A stretch of DNA of 64,000 nucleotides, taken from Actinomyces ruminis (GTDB taxonomy: Bacteria > Actinomycetota > Actinomycetes > Actinomycetales > Actinomycetaceae). The stretch spans positions 62,001 through 126,000 of the forward strand of contig NZ_MTPX02000075.1 in assembly GCF_002154335.2 (NCBI RefSeq). The letters run 5' to 3'. Below are positions 1 through 8,925 of the stretch, piece by piece. Made by a program: the position numbers and the translations under genes. A model generated the notes under the pieces. That model worked only from the letters and a program-made list of their open reading frames with translations. It did not search any database and was not told the DNA's origin. Each line of letters begins with the position of its first letter. Positions within the stretch are counted from its first letter, which is position 1.

Positions 1-2
1 TG

Positions 3-1934
3 ATGCTCTCGCGACGCACACTCATGGGAGCGGTGCCGGTGGCGACACTGCTCGGGGCCGCGGGCCTGGCCGCCTGCTCCGACGACTCGGGAAACTCCGC
101 CAGCGGCTCGACCGCCGCCACACCGGCAGCGACCACCGACGCCTCTCTCACGCTTGACTCCGCCGCCTGGAACTATGACGCCGACGGTGACGTGTACTAC
201 CAGCTGGGCCTGTCCTACGTGGCCTCCCCACAGGACACCAGCTACGAGACCCTGGGCGTCTTCGTGCCCGGCGCCTACCTGTCCGCCACCGACAACGGCG
301 ACGGTACCTTCACCGCCGAAGTCGCCTCCGACGGCGCGGTCGGCGGCTGGACGGCGGCGACGGCGCCGATCGTGCTGCCGGTCAACACCCCCGGCTACGC
401 GGCCCAGCAGCCGCCCAGCGAGTACTCCTATGACACGGTCTCAGCCTACATGGAGGCCGGCTTCATCTACGTGCAGGCGGGACTGCGCGGCAAGGACTCC
501 ACCACCGACGCGGCCCCCGGTAACGCACCCTGGGGCGTGACAGACCTGAAGGCGGCGGTGCGCTACCTGCGCTACAACTCCGCCGCCCTGCCCGGCGACC
601 CGGAACAGATGTACGTGTTCGGCCACTCCGGCGGCGGCGCCCAGTCCGCCGTGATGGGGGCCTCCGGTGACTCCGCCCTGTACACCCCCTACCTGGAGGC
701 GCTCGGCGCGGCCACCACCGACACCGACGGCGCTGCCCTATCCGATGCGATCGCCGGCGCCATGTGCTGGTGCCCGATCACCAGCCTGGACGCCGCCAAT
801 GCCGCCTACGAGTGGAACATGGGCCAGTTCGCCACCACCGACACCCGCGCGGAGGGCACCTGGACGCAGGCCTACTCCCAGGATCTGGCTGCCGCCTACG
901 CCGGCTACCTCAACGGCCTGGGGCTGGTAGACGCCGATGGCAACACCCTGACGCTGGAGGAGTCCGAGGGCGGGCAGTACCTGGCCGGCTCCTACTACGA
1001 CCATATGGTCGCGGTGGTCGAGCAGTCCCTGAACGACTTCCTGGCCAACACCGAGTTCCCTTATACGCCCAACAGCACCGAGATGGCCGGCATGGAGTCC
1101 CAGGGTGGCTCCGGCGCACCCGAGGGCGGTGCCGGCAGCCCCGACGGGGCGGATGGCGACGCCTCTGCGCTCCCCTCCGGGTCCCCTGGAGACGGCGAGG
1201 CCCCCGACGGCGCCCCGACGGACGGCGCGAGCGGCGGTCCTGGGGGCGCCACCTCCGGTGCGGGCGGCCCCGGGGATGGTTCCTCGACGGATTCATCCGA
1301 GTCGGTCACCTATGAGACCGTGGAGGACTACATCGCCGCCTTGAACGAGGACGTTGCCTGGGTCTCCTACGACTCCTCGACCAACACGGCCACGGTCACC
1401 GGGCTGGAGGGCTTCGTCACCAGTCAGAAGACGGCGACCAAGGACGTGGGCGCACTCGACGGCGTCGACCGCGGCCAGACCGAGAACACGGTCCTGGGGG
1501 TTGGAGACACCACGCTACACTTCTCCGAGCTCTCCCGCGACGTTATCTCCGCCAATCAGGACACCTATGCCTCGCTGACCAACTGGTCCGACGACTACGG
1601 CGCGGACGGTTACGACTCCGACTTCGCACAGACCGACGCGCAGGGGATGGACGTGCTCACCCGCGAGCACATGTACAACCCCATGTACTTCCTGTCCAGC
1701 GCCTATGAGGGTGCCGGCACCTCCACGGTGGCGCCCAACTGGCGCATCCGCACCGGCATCACCCAGGGCGACACCGCCAGCACGGTGGAGGTGAACCTGG
1801 CGCTGGCGCTGCAGGCGGCCGGCCAGTCGGTGGACTTCGGGACGATCTGGGGTCAGGGGCACACCATGGCCGAGTTGACCGGCACCGGCGAGGAGAACTT
1901 CATTTCCTGGGTAGCCGAGCGGGCCGCCTCCTGA
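3..1934 (+). CDS. Secreted tannase-like alpha/beta-hydrolase lipoprotein
   Basis: The 643-residue protein opens with a twin-arginine-like stretch (SRRTLMG) and a lipobox GLAAC with Cys25, so it is probably exported and lipid-anchored. The nucleophile elbow GHSGGG puts the catalytic Ser at residue 209. A segment reading RIRTGITQGDT supplies the likely acid Asp590, and GQGHTMAE the likely His620. This Ser-Asp-His layout and the region around the Asp resemble bacterial subtype-B tannases, which cut gallate or other phenolic esters. A Gly/Ser/Pro/Asp-rich linker of about 70 residues (about 365-432) sits inside the catalytic domain, probably in a surface lid. The ATG lies at the window edge, so a start further upstream cannot be excluded. 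The general hydrolase call is safe; the substrate is inferred. Confidence 0.7.
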   Translation: MLSRRTLMGAVPVATLLGAAGLAACSDDSGNSASGSTAATPAATTDASLTLDSAAWNYDADGDVYYQLGLSYVASPQDTSYETLGVFVPGAYLSATDNGDGTFTAEVASDGAVGGWTAATAPIVLPVNTPGYAAQQPPSEYSYDTVSAYMEAGFIYVQAGLRGKDSTTDAAPGNAPWGVTDLKAAVRYLRYNSAALPGDPEQMYVFGHSGGGAQSAVMGASGDSALYTPYLEALGAATTDTDGAALSDAIAGAMCWCPITSLDAANAAYEWNMGQFATTDTRAEGTWTQAYSQDLAAAYAGYLNGLGLVDADGNTLTLEESEGGQYLAGSYYDHMVAVVEQSLNDFLANTEFPYTPNSTEMAGMESQGGSGAPEGGAGSPDGADGDASALPSGSPGDGEAPDGAPTDGASGGPGGATSGAGGPGDGSSTDSSESVTYETVEDYIAALNEDVAWVSYDSSTNTATVTGLEGFVTSQKTATKDVGALDGVDRGQTENTVLGVGDTTLHFSELSRDVISANQDTYASLTNWSDDYGADGYDSDFAQTDAQGMDVLTREHMYNPMYFLSSAYEGAGTSTVAPNWRIRTGITQGDTASTVEVNLALALQAAGQSVDFGTIWGQGHTMAELTGTGEENFISWVAERAAS

Positions 1935-1944
1935 CGCAGCAGTG

Positions 1945-1982
1945 GTGCGGGCCCGGGCACCAGAGGGTGCCCGGGCCCGCAC
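1945..1982. terminator. GC-rich perfect hairpin between convergent genes
   Basis: Two 17-base arms (1945-1961 and 1966-1982) are exact reverse complements around an AGAG loop. The hairpin lies between the stop codons of the convergent esterase and antiporter genes, as expected for a bidirectional terminator. There is no T-tract on either side. Confidence 0.7.
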
Positions 1983-2003
1983 GTCGTCGGCAGGGTGGCG
2001 TCG

Positions 2004-3407
2004 TCAGGCGTCGGCCAGTGCCAGGCGGCGGCTGGAGCGCAGCAGCCGAGCGTTGTTGGCCAACAGCGCGATCACGATGATCACGCCAACCAGCTTCGCC
2101 CACAGCGAGCCGGCGATGAACAGCAGGACCATGGCCACCAGGATCGGCCCGAGATACATGTAGGCGCGAACGATATAGCCGCCGAAGGACGGCATCTCCA
2201 CGTCGCGCGCCTCGGCGACGGACTTGACCATGAAGTTCGGTCCGTTACCGATGTAGGTCAGCGCCCCGCACAGCACGGAGCCGAGCGAGATGGAGCGCAG
2301 GTACAACTCGGGCACGCCGGCAATCGTGGCCCCGCCGGGGTGAGCCACCTGGCCTGCCATCTCGAAGAAGGTCGCGTAGGTGGGGGCGTTGTCCAGCATG
2401 GAGGACAGCCCGCCGGTGAATACGAAGAAGGTGATCTCGTTCAGCGGCAGGCTGCCGGCGATCTCGTCCAGGTAGCGCAGTGCCGGGATCATGGTCAGGA
2501 AGATGCCGACGAACAGGGCGGCGACCTCGGCGATCGGTCCCCACTCGAACTGGTTGTCCTCAAAACGGGCGCGCTTGTCACCCAGCTTGTAGGAGGCTCC
2601 TGCGGCGGCGAGCATGATGATCTCCCGCACGGGGATCCAGTCCATTACGGTGGCGTGCCCCGCCTCGATGGCCTCGGCGTCGATGGAGGGGGCGAAGGCG
2701 ACGGCGGCGATGATGACTACGAACCAGATCAGGTTGGAGGCACCGCGCAGTCCGAGGGGCTCGATCTCGGTCTTGTCCGCGAGGATGTCGGCCGCGGGCT
2801 CCTGCGAGTAGTACCAGGTGTCCAGGGCGAAGTAGCTGGCGAGCAGCATGGCGTTGACGAACAGCCACTCGACTGCCAGGTTGAAGGTCCAGGTGAAGGG
2901 CACGCCGCGCAGGAAGCCGAGGAAAAGCGGCGGGTCACCGAGCGGAGTCAGCAGACCACCGCAGTTGGCCACCATGAAGATCGTGAACAGCACGGTGTGT
3001 ACGCGGTACTCGCGCTCGCGGTTGGTGTTCAGCAGCGGACGGATCAGCAGCATGGCGGCGCCGGTGGTGCCGACGAAACTCGCCAGCAGCGCGCCGATCG
3101 CCAGGAAGATCGTGTTGTTGCGCGGGGTGGCCTGAATGTCACCTTTCAGGAAGATGCCGCCCGAGACGACGAACAGCGCCAGCAGCAGCGAAATGAACTG
3201 TATGTACTCCACCACGGCGCCGAATACCGGCTCCCAGCCCAGGGCCAGCCACATCCAAACCGCGACGGGGAGCCCCAGGACCAGGGCGACCGTGAGCTGG
3301 CTGGAGTTCTTCTCCCACCAGTGAGAGGTCGCCGGTACCAGTGGGAACACCGCGATCGAGGCGAGCATGACGACGAAGGGCAGTATGGACCACCACTGCA
3401 ACTGCAC
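2004..3407 (-). CDS. NhaD-type sodium/proton antiporter family membrane protein
   Basis: The 467-residue protein is almost entirely hydrophobic, with roughly ten to twelve membrane segments. It resembles the sodium:proton antiporters of the ion-transporter (ArsB/NhaD) superfamily. The opening WWSILPF, the TGAAMLLIRP and NCGGLLTPLGDPP segments (the latter a re-entrant signature with GDPP) and the SSMLDNAPTYATF segment match that family. It probably exchanges Na+ for H+ across the cytoplasmic membrane. The start is GTG at 3407, preceded by AGGAG at the right distance. The gene stands alone, convergent with the esterase. An anion transporter of the same superfamily is the main alternative. Confidence 0.8.
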   Translation of the reverse strand: MQLQWWSILPFVVMLASIAVFPLVPATSHWWEKNSSQLTVALVLGLPVAVWMWLALGWEPVFGAVVEYIQFISLLLALFVVSGGIFLKGDIQATPRNNTIFLAIGALLASFVGTTGAAMLLIRPLLNTNREREYRVHTVLFTIFMVANCGGLLTPLGDPPLFLGFLRGVPFTWTFNLAVEWLFVNAMLLASYFALDTWYYSQEPAADILADKTEIEPLGLRGASNLIWFVVIIAAVAFAPSIDAEAIEAGHATVMDWIPVREIIMLAAAGASYKLGDKRARFEDNQFEWGPIAEVAALFVGIFLTMIPALRYLDEIAGSLPLNEITFFVFTGGLSSMLDNAPTYATFFEMAGQVAHPGGATIAGVPELYLRSISLGSVLCGALTYIGNGPNFMVKSVAEARDVEMPSFGGYIVRAYMYLGPILVAMVLLFIAGSLWAKLVGVIIVIALLANNARLLRSSRRLALADA

Positions 3408-3585
3408 GTGAGACTCCTAAGTTCGGGGCCGGTATGCGGGCCGCCCCATCAAAGATGCGACGACGCTAACGCCACCCTATGACGAGATCCATCCCGCATC
3501 GCGAGACATCGGCGCGTCCCGGGCACAAGGTGACCGGAAGCACGCCGATGTTCTGGCCCCGCGGGCGCCAACGACGCGACGCAGG

Positions 3586-4347
3586 TCAACCCTGGCTCGG
3601 GTAGCGAGCCACGTCCCGCCCCTGGACGCGCACGTAGGCGTAGGTGGTCATCAGCGCGACTAGCGGGCCGGTGATGATCCAGCCGATCACGGTGATCGCG
3701 CCGGCGACGTACAGCAGGAAGCCGATCAGCGCGAAGGGCAACAGCAGGCCGACATTATCCGACAACAGGCGCATGGAGTAGCGCATGGCGGCAGTCACCC
3801 CCAGGTTGCGCTCGACGGCGGCGTACGCAACGAAGCTGAACAGATAGCCCAGGATAATGCCGGGGATGATCAGGAAGATGGTGCCGATCAGGATGGCCAA
3901 GCGCGACAGGAGGATGGCAAGGAAGGCCTGTAAGAAATTCGGAAAGGTGAAGACGTCGCGGAAACTCGCCTTGCGGCCGGAGGACGTCAGGATCCCCACG
4001 TGCGCCAAGGCGATGGGGCCGATCAGTATGGCGGCCAAGGAGATGATGTTGCCGCCGGGGATTCCCAGGCCGTAGCTGTGCTCGACGCCATTGACCGTGT
4101 AGCTCGCCTCCACGCCAATACCGGTGAGCACCGTCCAAAGGCCGAACCCGACCAGCAGGACCACGGGGTTGTCGGTGATGCGGGACCAGGCCCATGACAG
4201 CCCGTCGCCGACCGTGATGGCGGGCTGGGCCGGAGACGGGTAACCGTAGGGCTGGGAGGCTCCATAACCGTTGCCCTGGCCGGTGTTTCCGTAGTTCCCG
4301 TAACCGTTGTTCTGGGGTGCTCCATAACCGGGCATGCCTGTGCTCAT
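3586..4347 (-). CDS. Membrane protein with Gly/Tyr/Asn-rich N-terminus
   Basis: I chose the ATG at 4347 (protein starts MSTGMPGYGAPQ, 253 residues) because GGAG lies just before it and the upstream in-frame extension looks non-coding. Residues 1 to about 45 are a cytoplasmic low-complexity tail rich in Gly, Tyr, Asn and Gln. The rest carries about five or six hydrophobic segments, including long runs around FLIIPGIILGYLFSF and ITVIGWIITGPLVAL. The pattern resembles actinobacterial DUF4013/DUF975-like membrane proteins of unknown role. The family call is uncertain; the gene itself is well supported by its length and clean transmembrane pattern. Confidence 0.7.
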   Translation of the reverse strand: MSTGMPGYGAPQNNGYGNYGNTGQGNGYGASQPYGYPSPAQPAITVGDGLSWAWSRITDNPVVLLVGFGLWTVLTGIGVEASYTVNGVEHSYGLGIPGGNIISLAAILIGPIALAHVGILTSSGRKASFRDVFTFPNFLQAFLAILLSRLAILIGTIFLIIPGIILGYLFSFVAYAAVERNLGVTAAMRYSMRLLSDNVGLLLPFALIGFLLYVAGAITVIGWIITGPLVALMTTYAYVRVQGRDVARYPSQG

Positions 4348-4451
4348 GACTCCAGGATGCCAAATCGACACCTTGCGTGTCCCGCCGAAACACTGTGGAG
4401 ACCGCCACGCCGGTGGAGCGGTGAGGGGGCAGACCGAACAGGAACGACCAC

Positions 4452-4799
4452 ATGGGCACGACACGCGGTTGCAGGTTCCGATCCAACGAGGTGACCACGA
4501 ACTCCGAGTTGCTGGGATGCTCGTCTCAGGGGCAACTGGCCTTCAGCCTCATACCGATCACCGTTCCCCCGACCCTCGACGGTATTCGCACCTGGGTGTT
4601 CCTGTACAACTTCGACTCTCAAACCGGCGTGCTGAACATGGAGGTGTCGCTGCCGTCAGCCTTCGCGGAGAGGTTCATCACCGCTTGGCAGCAACGGATT
4701 CTTCTTCCGTCGGTCGGCACCTTCGAGAGCGCGGGCACAGATCTGTCCGACGTCCTCCCGCCCGCGACAGTCAACTTCGAAATCAAAGACGTCGGCTGA
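4452..4799 (+). CDS. Hypothetical protein coupled to ImmA/IrrE-like gene
   Basis: A 115-residue soluble protein that I do not recognise. It is mostly beta-prone in the middle (TWVFLYNFDS, LNMEVSLPSAF) and ends VNFEIKDVG. Its TGA stop overlaps the ATG of the next gene (TGATG at 4797-4801), which argues for translational coupling and a shared function with the ImmA/IrrE-like protein. In mobile elements such partners are often repressors or antitoxins, but no helix-turn-helix is visible here. The start is not firmly fixed: only a weak GGA-containing site precedes 4452, and ATGs inside the ORF are possible. Confidence 0.5.
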   Translation: MGTTRGCRFRSNEVTTNSELLGCSSQGQLAFSLIPITVPPTLDGIRTWVFLYNFDSQTGVLNMEVSLPSAFAERFITAWQQRILLPSVGTFESAGTDLSDVLPPATVNFEIKDVG

Positions 4800-5243
4800 T
4801 GTCGATTGCTGCCGACCGCGTACGCCTGGCACGCGAACTCGGCCACCTGCTCCTGCACGGGGCGACCCGAACAGGCGAAGCAACTGACAGGGGCGCTAAA
4901 GGAGGAGACGAACCGATTCGCCGGCGAGTTGCTGCTGCGTCGCGACTCGGTGCGCGCATCCACGGGCCTCGCTCCATCACTCGGTTTGCTCTTGCGTCTC
5001 AAGGAACGCTTTGGGCTCTCGGTGATGGCGACCGCGCGAGCACTCGCACACCTGGCCGACCAGCTCCGCCGCGAGCAGGTTTCGGCCGCACGCTGGGCCG
5101 TATTCATCGGCCAGCGTCCAGGAGACCTCTCCGCCTTCGCCTTCGGCCAGCTCCTGGTACCCGCCGACGGCGGTGGCGCATCGGCCGACGGAACCGTCGA
5201 GAGACCAACGCTTCGGCTGGTGCAGGAAGAGATGATCCAGTAG
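4799..5243 (+). CDS. ImmA/IrrE-family metallopeptidase-like protein, frameshifted
   Basis: From the ATG at 4799 the protein reads RVRLARELGHLLLHG, the zinc-peptidase core of ImmA/IrrE proteins. It then leaves frame near 4895 and resumes with KEETNRFAGELLL and LKERFGLSVMATARA, the usual downstream ImmA/IrrE helices. In the family the core is HELGH; here the first His is Arg (ARELGH), which would remove one zinc ligand. ImmA-type enzymes cleave repressors of mobile elements. The shift can be explained by two missing G in the GGGG run, so it may be a sequence error. The His-to-Arg change cannot be explained that way, so the protein may be catalytically dead. Confidence 0.55.
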
Positions 5244-5268
5244 CGATCGGCTACTGGATCATCTCTTC
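5226..5268. terminator. Perfect 19-bp hairpin over the ImmA-like stop codon
   Basis: Bases 5226-5244 and 5250-5268 are exact reverse complements around a GATCG loop. The stop codon of the ImmA/IrrE-like gene lies inside the left arm. It probably acts as a transcription terminator, though no T-tract follows. Confidence 0.6.
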
Positions 5269-5463
5269 GGCTCGTCCCACATCCCCAGGCATGCGGCAAT
5301 ACATTCGCGGATGACGGCTAGTACCTCGCAACATGCACTCACCACACTTTTGTGTTGACGACCACACCCGGCATGTCTAAGCTAACGCCCGTGTCGGCGT
5401 GTTCCGCGAACGGATCGATCACACCCTGAATCGGACACCAAGTGAGATTCATGAGGAGCAACA

Positions 5464-5697
5464 ATGCGTACCGGGCTGACGCGTGCCATCGCCATCGCGG
5501 TCCTTGGCATGATCCTTGCGGCCGGAAACACTACCGCAAGCGTCGCCACCGAAATCAACAGCACCGCGGCAGCAACCATAATCACTACTGCGCATCGCAC
5601 AGCGTCCCCCACGAGCGGGGTTGCACCGGCAGTTGCTAATCTCATCATGCCCGCAGCAGCTACGAGCCGCCTCGTCGGAGGCGGAACATGGAACTAA
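5464..5697 (+). CDS. Small secreted peptide, possible lactococcin-972-type precursor remnant
   Basis: A 77-residue ORF with a good ribosome site (GAGGAG before ATG). It starts with a classic signal peptide (RAIAIAVLGMILAAG) followed by a small Ala/Thr-rich stretch, and ends VGGGTWN before TAA. Lactococcin-972-type bacteriocins have a signal peptide and a mature part that begins with GGTW. The downstream genes (membrane immunity-like proteins plus ABC ATPase) match the layout of such loci. However, the mature 60 or so residues expected after GGTW are missing: stops follow at once, and other frames (for example CNVYWDTY) give only weak resemblance. It may be decayed, frameshifted, or an unrelated secreted peptide. 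Confidence 0.45.
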   Translation: MRTGLTRAIAIAVLGMILAAGNTTASVATEINSTAAATIITTAHRTASPTSGVAPAVANLIMPAAATSRLVGGGTWN

Positions 5698-5848
5698 CTC
5701 TAAAGACACCTCACTGCGCTGCAACGTCTACTGGGATACTTACTGACAAGCAGACAAACGGCCGGAGCGAGCGGCAGTCAACTGACCATCCACCGCATCG
5801 ACCGTCCGATTACTCCTAACCACGCAAGGTAGCACCTGGACGAGAACC

Positions 5849-6846
5849 ATGCGAACGTCCTTATACGCCATCCTGGCCCTCATCATGGTCTTGATACCAA
5901 CATCAACCACAGTCGACTACACACGCAATCAGGAGCAGCAACACCTGCACGCGGCCGAACGAATAGGAACAACGTTCGAATGGCCGACGGCAGTCGATGT
6001 CGCGGAACCCGAGGAGGCACTTGAAACGCTCTCAACAGCAGCCACCGAGTCGGGAGTCAACGCCTGAGAACGTCAATCGATTCCGCCGGGCGCGATCGCA
6101 GGCATATCCACTACTACATTTACTTGGGCACCCAAGACACGCAACTATTCCACATCATCAAGCTGAGCCACGGCACCTGGCCCTCCGCATCCGGCCTGCG
6201 GCACGGACAGACCGCCACTACCACAGAACCGACCATGCCCGGAGTGGTGGGCGTGCCGAATGTCGTAGCGAGGCGATACGATCTCAGCATCGAGCCTCTC
6301 GAGGCCGCCTATAACAGGCTGCCCGCCGAGGGCACTTACACCGTCGAGGCGCCTACGCGAGACGCTCGAGACCATTTTCTTCAACTCGTTGCCGGAGCAC
6401 TCACAGACCTGAGCGGAGAGGAGTACACACCCACCGACTTGAACCCGCTGGATCCGTCCGAGATCAACAACGGCCAGTCACGAACGACCGCATCCAGGTT
6501 CTTCTTGTACGCGCCCTACCTATTGACACTGATCGCCGCAACGCTGATCCCCGCCACGGTAACACGGTCAGGCAGGCGACTCGGAGTACTATCATTGCAC
6601 GGCTACCCCGATAATCGCATTTGGTACACCACTACCGGCAGACCCACGCTAATAATGCTGGGGGCGGGTCTCACCGCCACCGTTGTTCTCGCGTTAACAG
6701 TTCCCGAGATGAATGGAGTCCTGGTTCGCACCCTGTTCCTGCGATACATGTCCGCATCCGCCGCCGTACTACTGACCACCTATGGCGTCGGCATGGCGGC
6801 GATAAGGAGGTTCAAGGTGTCCGACCTCGTAAAAGGCCGCCTCTAA
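5849..6846 (+). CDS. FtsX-like membrane protein, first half of a bacteriocin-associated pair, frameshifted
   Basis: The protein starts with one membrane helix (residues 3-20), followed by a long extracellular part and, from about 6490, three or four membrane helices (FLYAPYLLTLIAATLI, TLIMLGAGLTATVVLALT, AVLLTTYGVGMAAI). It leaves frame near 6060, at TESGVN, and resumes at once as LRTSIDSAGRD. One missing base in the GCC there restores the frame. Single N-terminal helix, external domain and C-terminal helices make up one FtsX/MacB-type half. Lactococcin-972 loci carry a protein of about 650-700 residues with two such halves; here they look like separate genes. The likely role is self-immunity or export with the ABC ATPase downstream. 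Confidence 0.55.
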
Positions 6847-6903
6847 GTCACCGTCGCAACTCACATCCAGTAACGACTATCAGCAAATCAGTAGAGAGAA
6901 CCG

Positions 6904-8208
6904 ATGTCAGCCCATTCGACCCCGCTGTTTCTGTCGTTGACCGTAAAGACACTGGCAACCACGATGCTGATAATCATCATCTCGCAGGCGTCCGCATCAA
7001 TTCTTGATTCGCGGGATGAGCGACAGCACCTGTCCGAATGGGGAGACACGGACGATTACGGAGTACTCTTCCCCTATTATGTGGGCGCTGACGAGCAGGA
7101 AATCGATTCCGGCGGCTACGCAACCGAAGTGACCGTCGCGAGTGAACTGTACCCCATGCTGGACCAGGCCGGAGCGTTGTACATCGAATCGTTTAGCTAC
7201 GAACCGAATTACTCTCCGCCCGACGATCCGATAATGCAGTCGCTGACCGTGAACCTAAACTACTTGGCCCGCTACCCAGTATATGCGGAAGACGGACAAC
7301 CACTAGAGATCGACCCCTCCGAGGACTCCTGGATCGTCGCCGCCCCCTCAACTCTCAAAAGCCAGGAGGAGCACATTCTTCAGACGTACTACGTGTCTCG
7401 CAACGGGACCCCTGAAGTAGAAGGCGTCATTCAGGCCGATGAGCACATGGGCCTGCCCGTGCCCGAGGATCTACACGAACAGGACGTCACCATTATTTGG
7501 ACCGCACCCGGACAGGACGTATTCACATTCAACTCCAAGATCTCCCCCGAATCTGGGAACACGGTACGGGATCCCATCATCGAGATCATGACGCCTTCCA
7601 ACAGCCTCGTCGGTGACAGGCTGAACTCGATTACCGGCGATCCCGACACCGCTCTCAAGATCTTCACCGACGGGGATCCGGAGTCCGCATACGAGGGACT
7701 CCTCCCTACCCTGCAGGAGCTCGGCCTTGACGATAATTTCAAGCACCTGGTCACCACGAGCGACGCCCAGCGCTTCGAGCTCGCGCTCGATGAGCGCGAG
7801 CTGTTCTGGAACACCGCGACTGCGGGTTCTTCGCTGTTCGCGCTGGTGGTTGTGCTCGGTGCCTCCGCGACCGTCATCTACTTCAACTCGCAGTACCGCG
7901 TGATCGCCGTGCTTCGATTGCATGGGGCATCATTGATGCGGACGTACTCCGGCTTGCTCCGCATACTAGGAGGCACCTGGCTGCTCGCACTCCTATTCAC
8001 GATCGCCCTGGGCTCGCTCAGCTCCCTGGGCCTTCCACTACCCTACCTCAGCCCTTTGCAATACACCCTTGACGCGCTCGGCGCTCAGGGGCTTCTGCTG
8101 GTGGCGGCCGTGTTGTGCGCCGCCGCGGCGGTTGAAGCCGCGATCGGATTCCTCACTGCGCTGGTCACCGAGCGCATAAGCCTGACCAGACGATTGAAGG
8201 AGCTCTGA
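6904..8208 (+). CDS. FtsX-like membrane protein, second half of a bacteriocin-associated pair
   Basis: The 434-residue protein is intact. It has one membrane helix at the N-terminus (TTMLIIIISQASASI), an external domain of about 270 residues rich in acidic residues, and three or four C-terminal helices (LFALVVVLGASATVIYF, LLALLFTIALGSLS, GLLLVAAVLCAAAAV). This matches the second half of bacteriocin-associated integral membrane proteins seen next to lactococcin-972 peptides. It lies 57 bp after the first half and one base before the ATPase start, so the three were probably one transcript and one transporter. Codon use is visibly less GC-rich than in flanking genes, suggesting horizontal acquisition. 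Confidence 0.6.
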   Translation: MSAHSTPLFLSLTVKTLATTMLIIIISQASASILDSRDERQHLSEWGDTDDYGVLFPYYVGADEQEIDSGGYATEVTVASELYPMLDQAGALYIESFSYEPNYSPPDDPIMQSLTVNLNYLARYPVYAEDGQPLEIDPSEDSWIVAAPSTLKSQEEHILQTYYVSRNGTPEVEGVIQADEHMGLPVPEDLHEQDVTIIWTAPGQDVFTFNSKISPESGNTVRDPIIEIMTPSNSLVGDRLNSITGDPDTALKIFTDGDPESAYEGLLPTLQELGLDDNFKHLVTTSDAQRFELALDERELFWNTATAGSSLFALVVVLGASATVIYFNSQYRVIAVLRLHGASLMRTYSGLLRILGGTWLLALLFTIALGSLSSLGLPLPYLSPLQYTLDALGAQGLLLVAAVLCAAAAVEAAIGFLTALVTERISLTRRLKEL

Positions 8209-8209
8209 G

Positions 8210-8898
8210 ATGTCCTCCGTAACAAGCACTCAGACCACGCCGAGCGGGGTGCAGAGCAGCGTGGCCGTTGATGTTCGTAACCTCTGCAAGCCTACGGCAA
8301 GCACCGGGTCCTGAACGACGTCTCGTTCACCATCGGCGGCGGGCAGATGTTCGCCATCACCGGCCCCTCGGGCTCGGGCAAGTCGACACTGCTCAACATC
8401 CTCGGTTTGCTGGAATCACCCGGGAGCTGTGACGTTCTCCTGAATGGCTCCCCTTCACCGCGTCCCCGCACCCGCGCCGCCAACCGTTTCATCCGCTATC
8501 AACTCGGCTACTTGTTTCAGAACTACGCGTTGATCGATCATGAGTCAGTCGAGAGCAATCTACGCATCGCCCTCACCTACGCCGACACCGAGGGCCGGGC
8601 CAAGGCCGATCTCATATCCGAGGCTCTGGCCGCAGTGGGCCTTCCTGGCTTCGAATCGCGCAAGGTTTATACCCTTTCCGGAGGCGAGCAGCAGCGCACC
8701 GCCATCGCGCGACTGCTGCTCAAGCCCTGCAACATCATCCTGGCAGACGAACCCACCGGCTCCTTGGACAGCGCAAACCGGGACGCGGTACTCGATCTAT
8801 TGAAGGAACTGCGGGATCGAGGGAAGACGATCGTCGTGGCCAGCCACGACGAAGCCGTAATCGCCGCCTGCTCCGACACCGTTGATCTCCAGCCCTAG
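8210..8898 (+). CDS. ABC transporter ATP-binding protein, MacB/LolD-type, frameshifted
   Basis: The ATG at 8210 follows AAGGAG and nearly touches the stop of the preceding membrane gene. The first 25 codons end in VRNLCK; one base is then missing near 8288 and the protein continues as YGKHRVLNDVSF. The remainder has all ATPase motifs: Walker A GPSGSGKST, Q-loop LFQNYALI, signature LSGGEQQR, Walker B IILADEPTGSLDS and the switch His in VASHDE. The short MacB/LolD-like form pairs with FtsX-type permeases, which fits the two halves upstream. It should power export or immunity at the cytoplasmic membrane. Confidence 0.85.
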
Positions 8899-8925
8899 GC
8901 GCCGTCCGACAGGCCCGGGAACACG

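Noticed and set aside
1995-3482. 495-codon plus-strand open frame opposite the antiporter gene
   Set aside because: The reverse strand encodes a clear membrane transporter with a ribosome site; the plus frame has a Gln/Asp/Gly shadow composition.
4334-5314. A 326-codon frame spanning the unknown gene and the ImmA-like gene
   Set aside because: Only its middle (from 4799) is real coding sequence; the upstream part is out of frame with a better ORF and the end is Arg/Pro-rich shadow.
5697-5820. Full mature lactococcin-972 peptide recovered by joining other frames
   Set aside because: It needs at least two frame changes outside G/C runs, and the joined sequence (for example CNVYWDTY) resembles the family only weakly.
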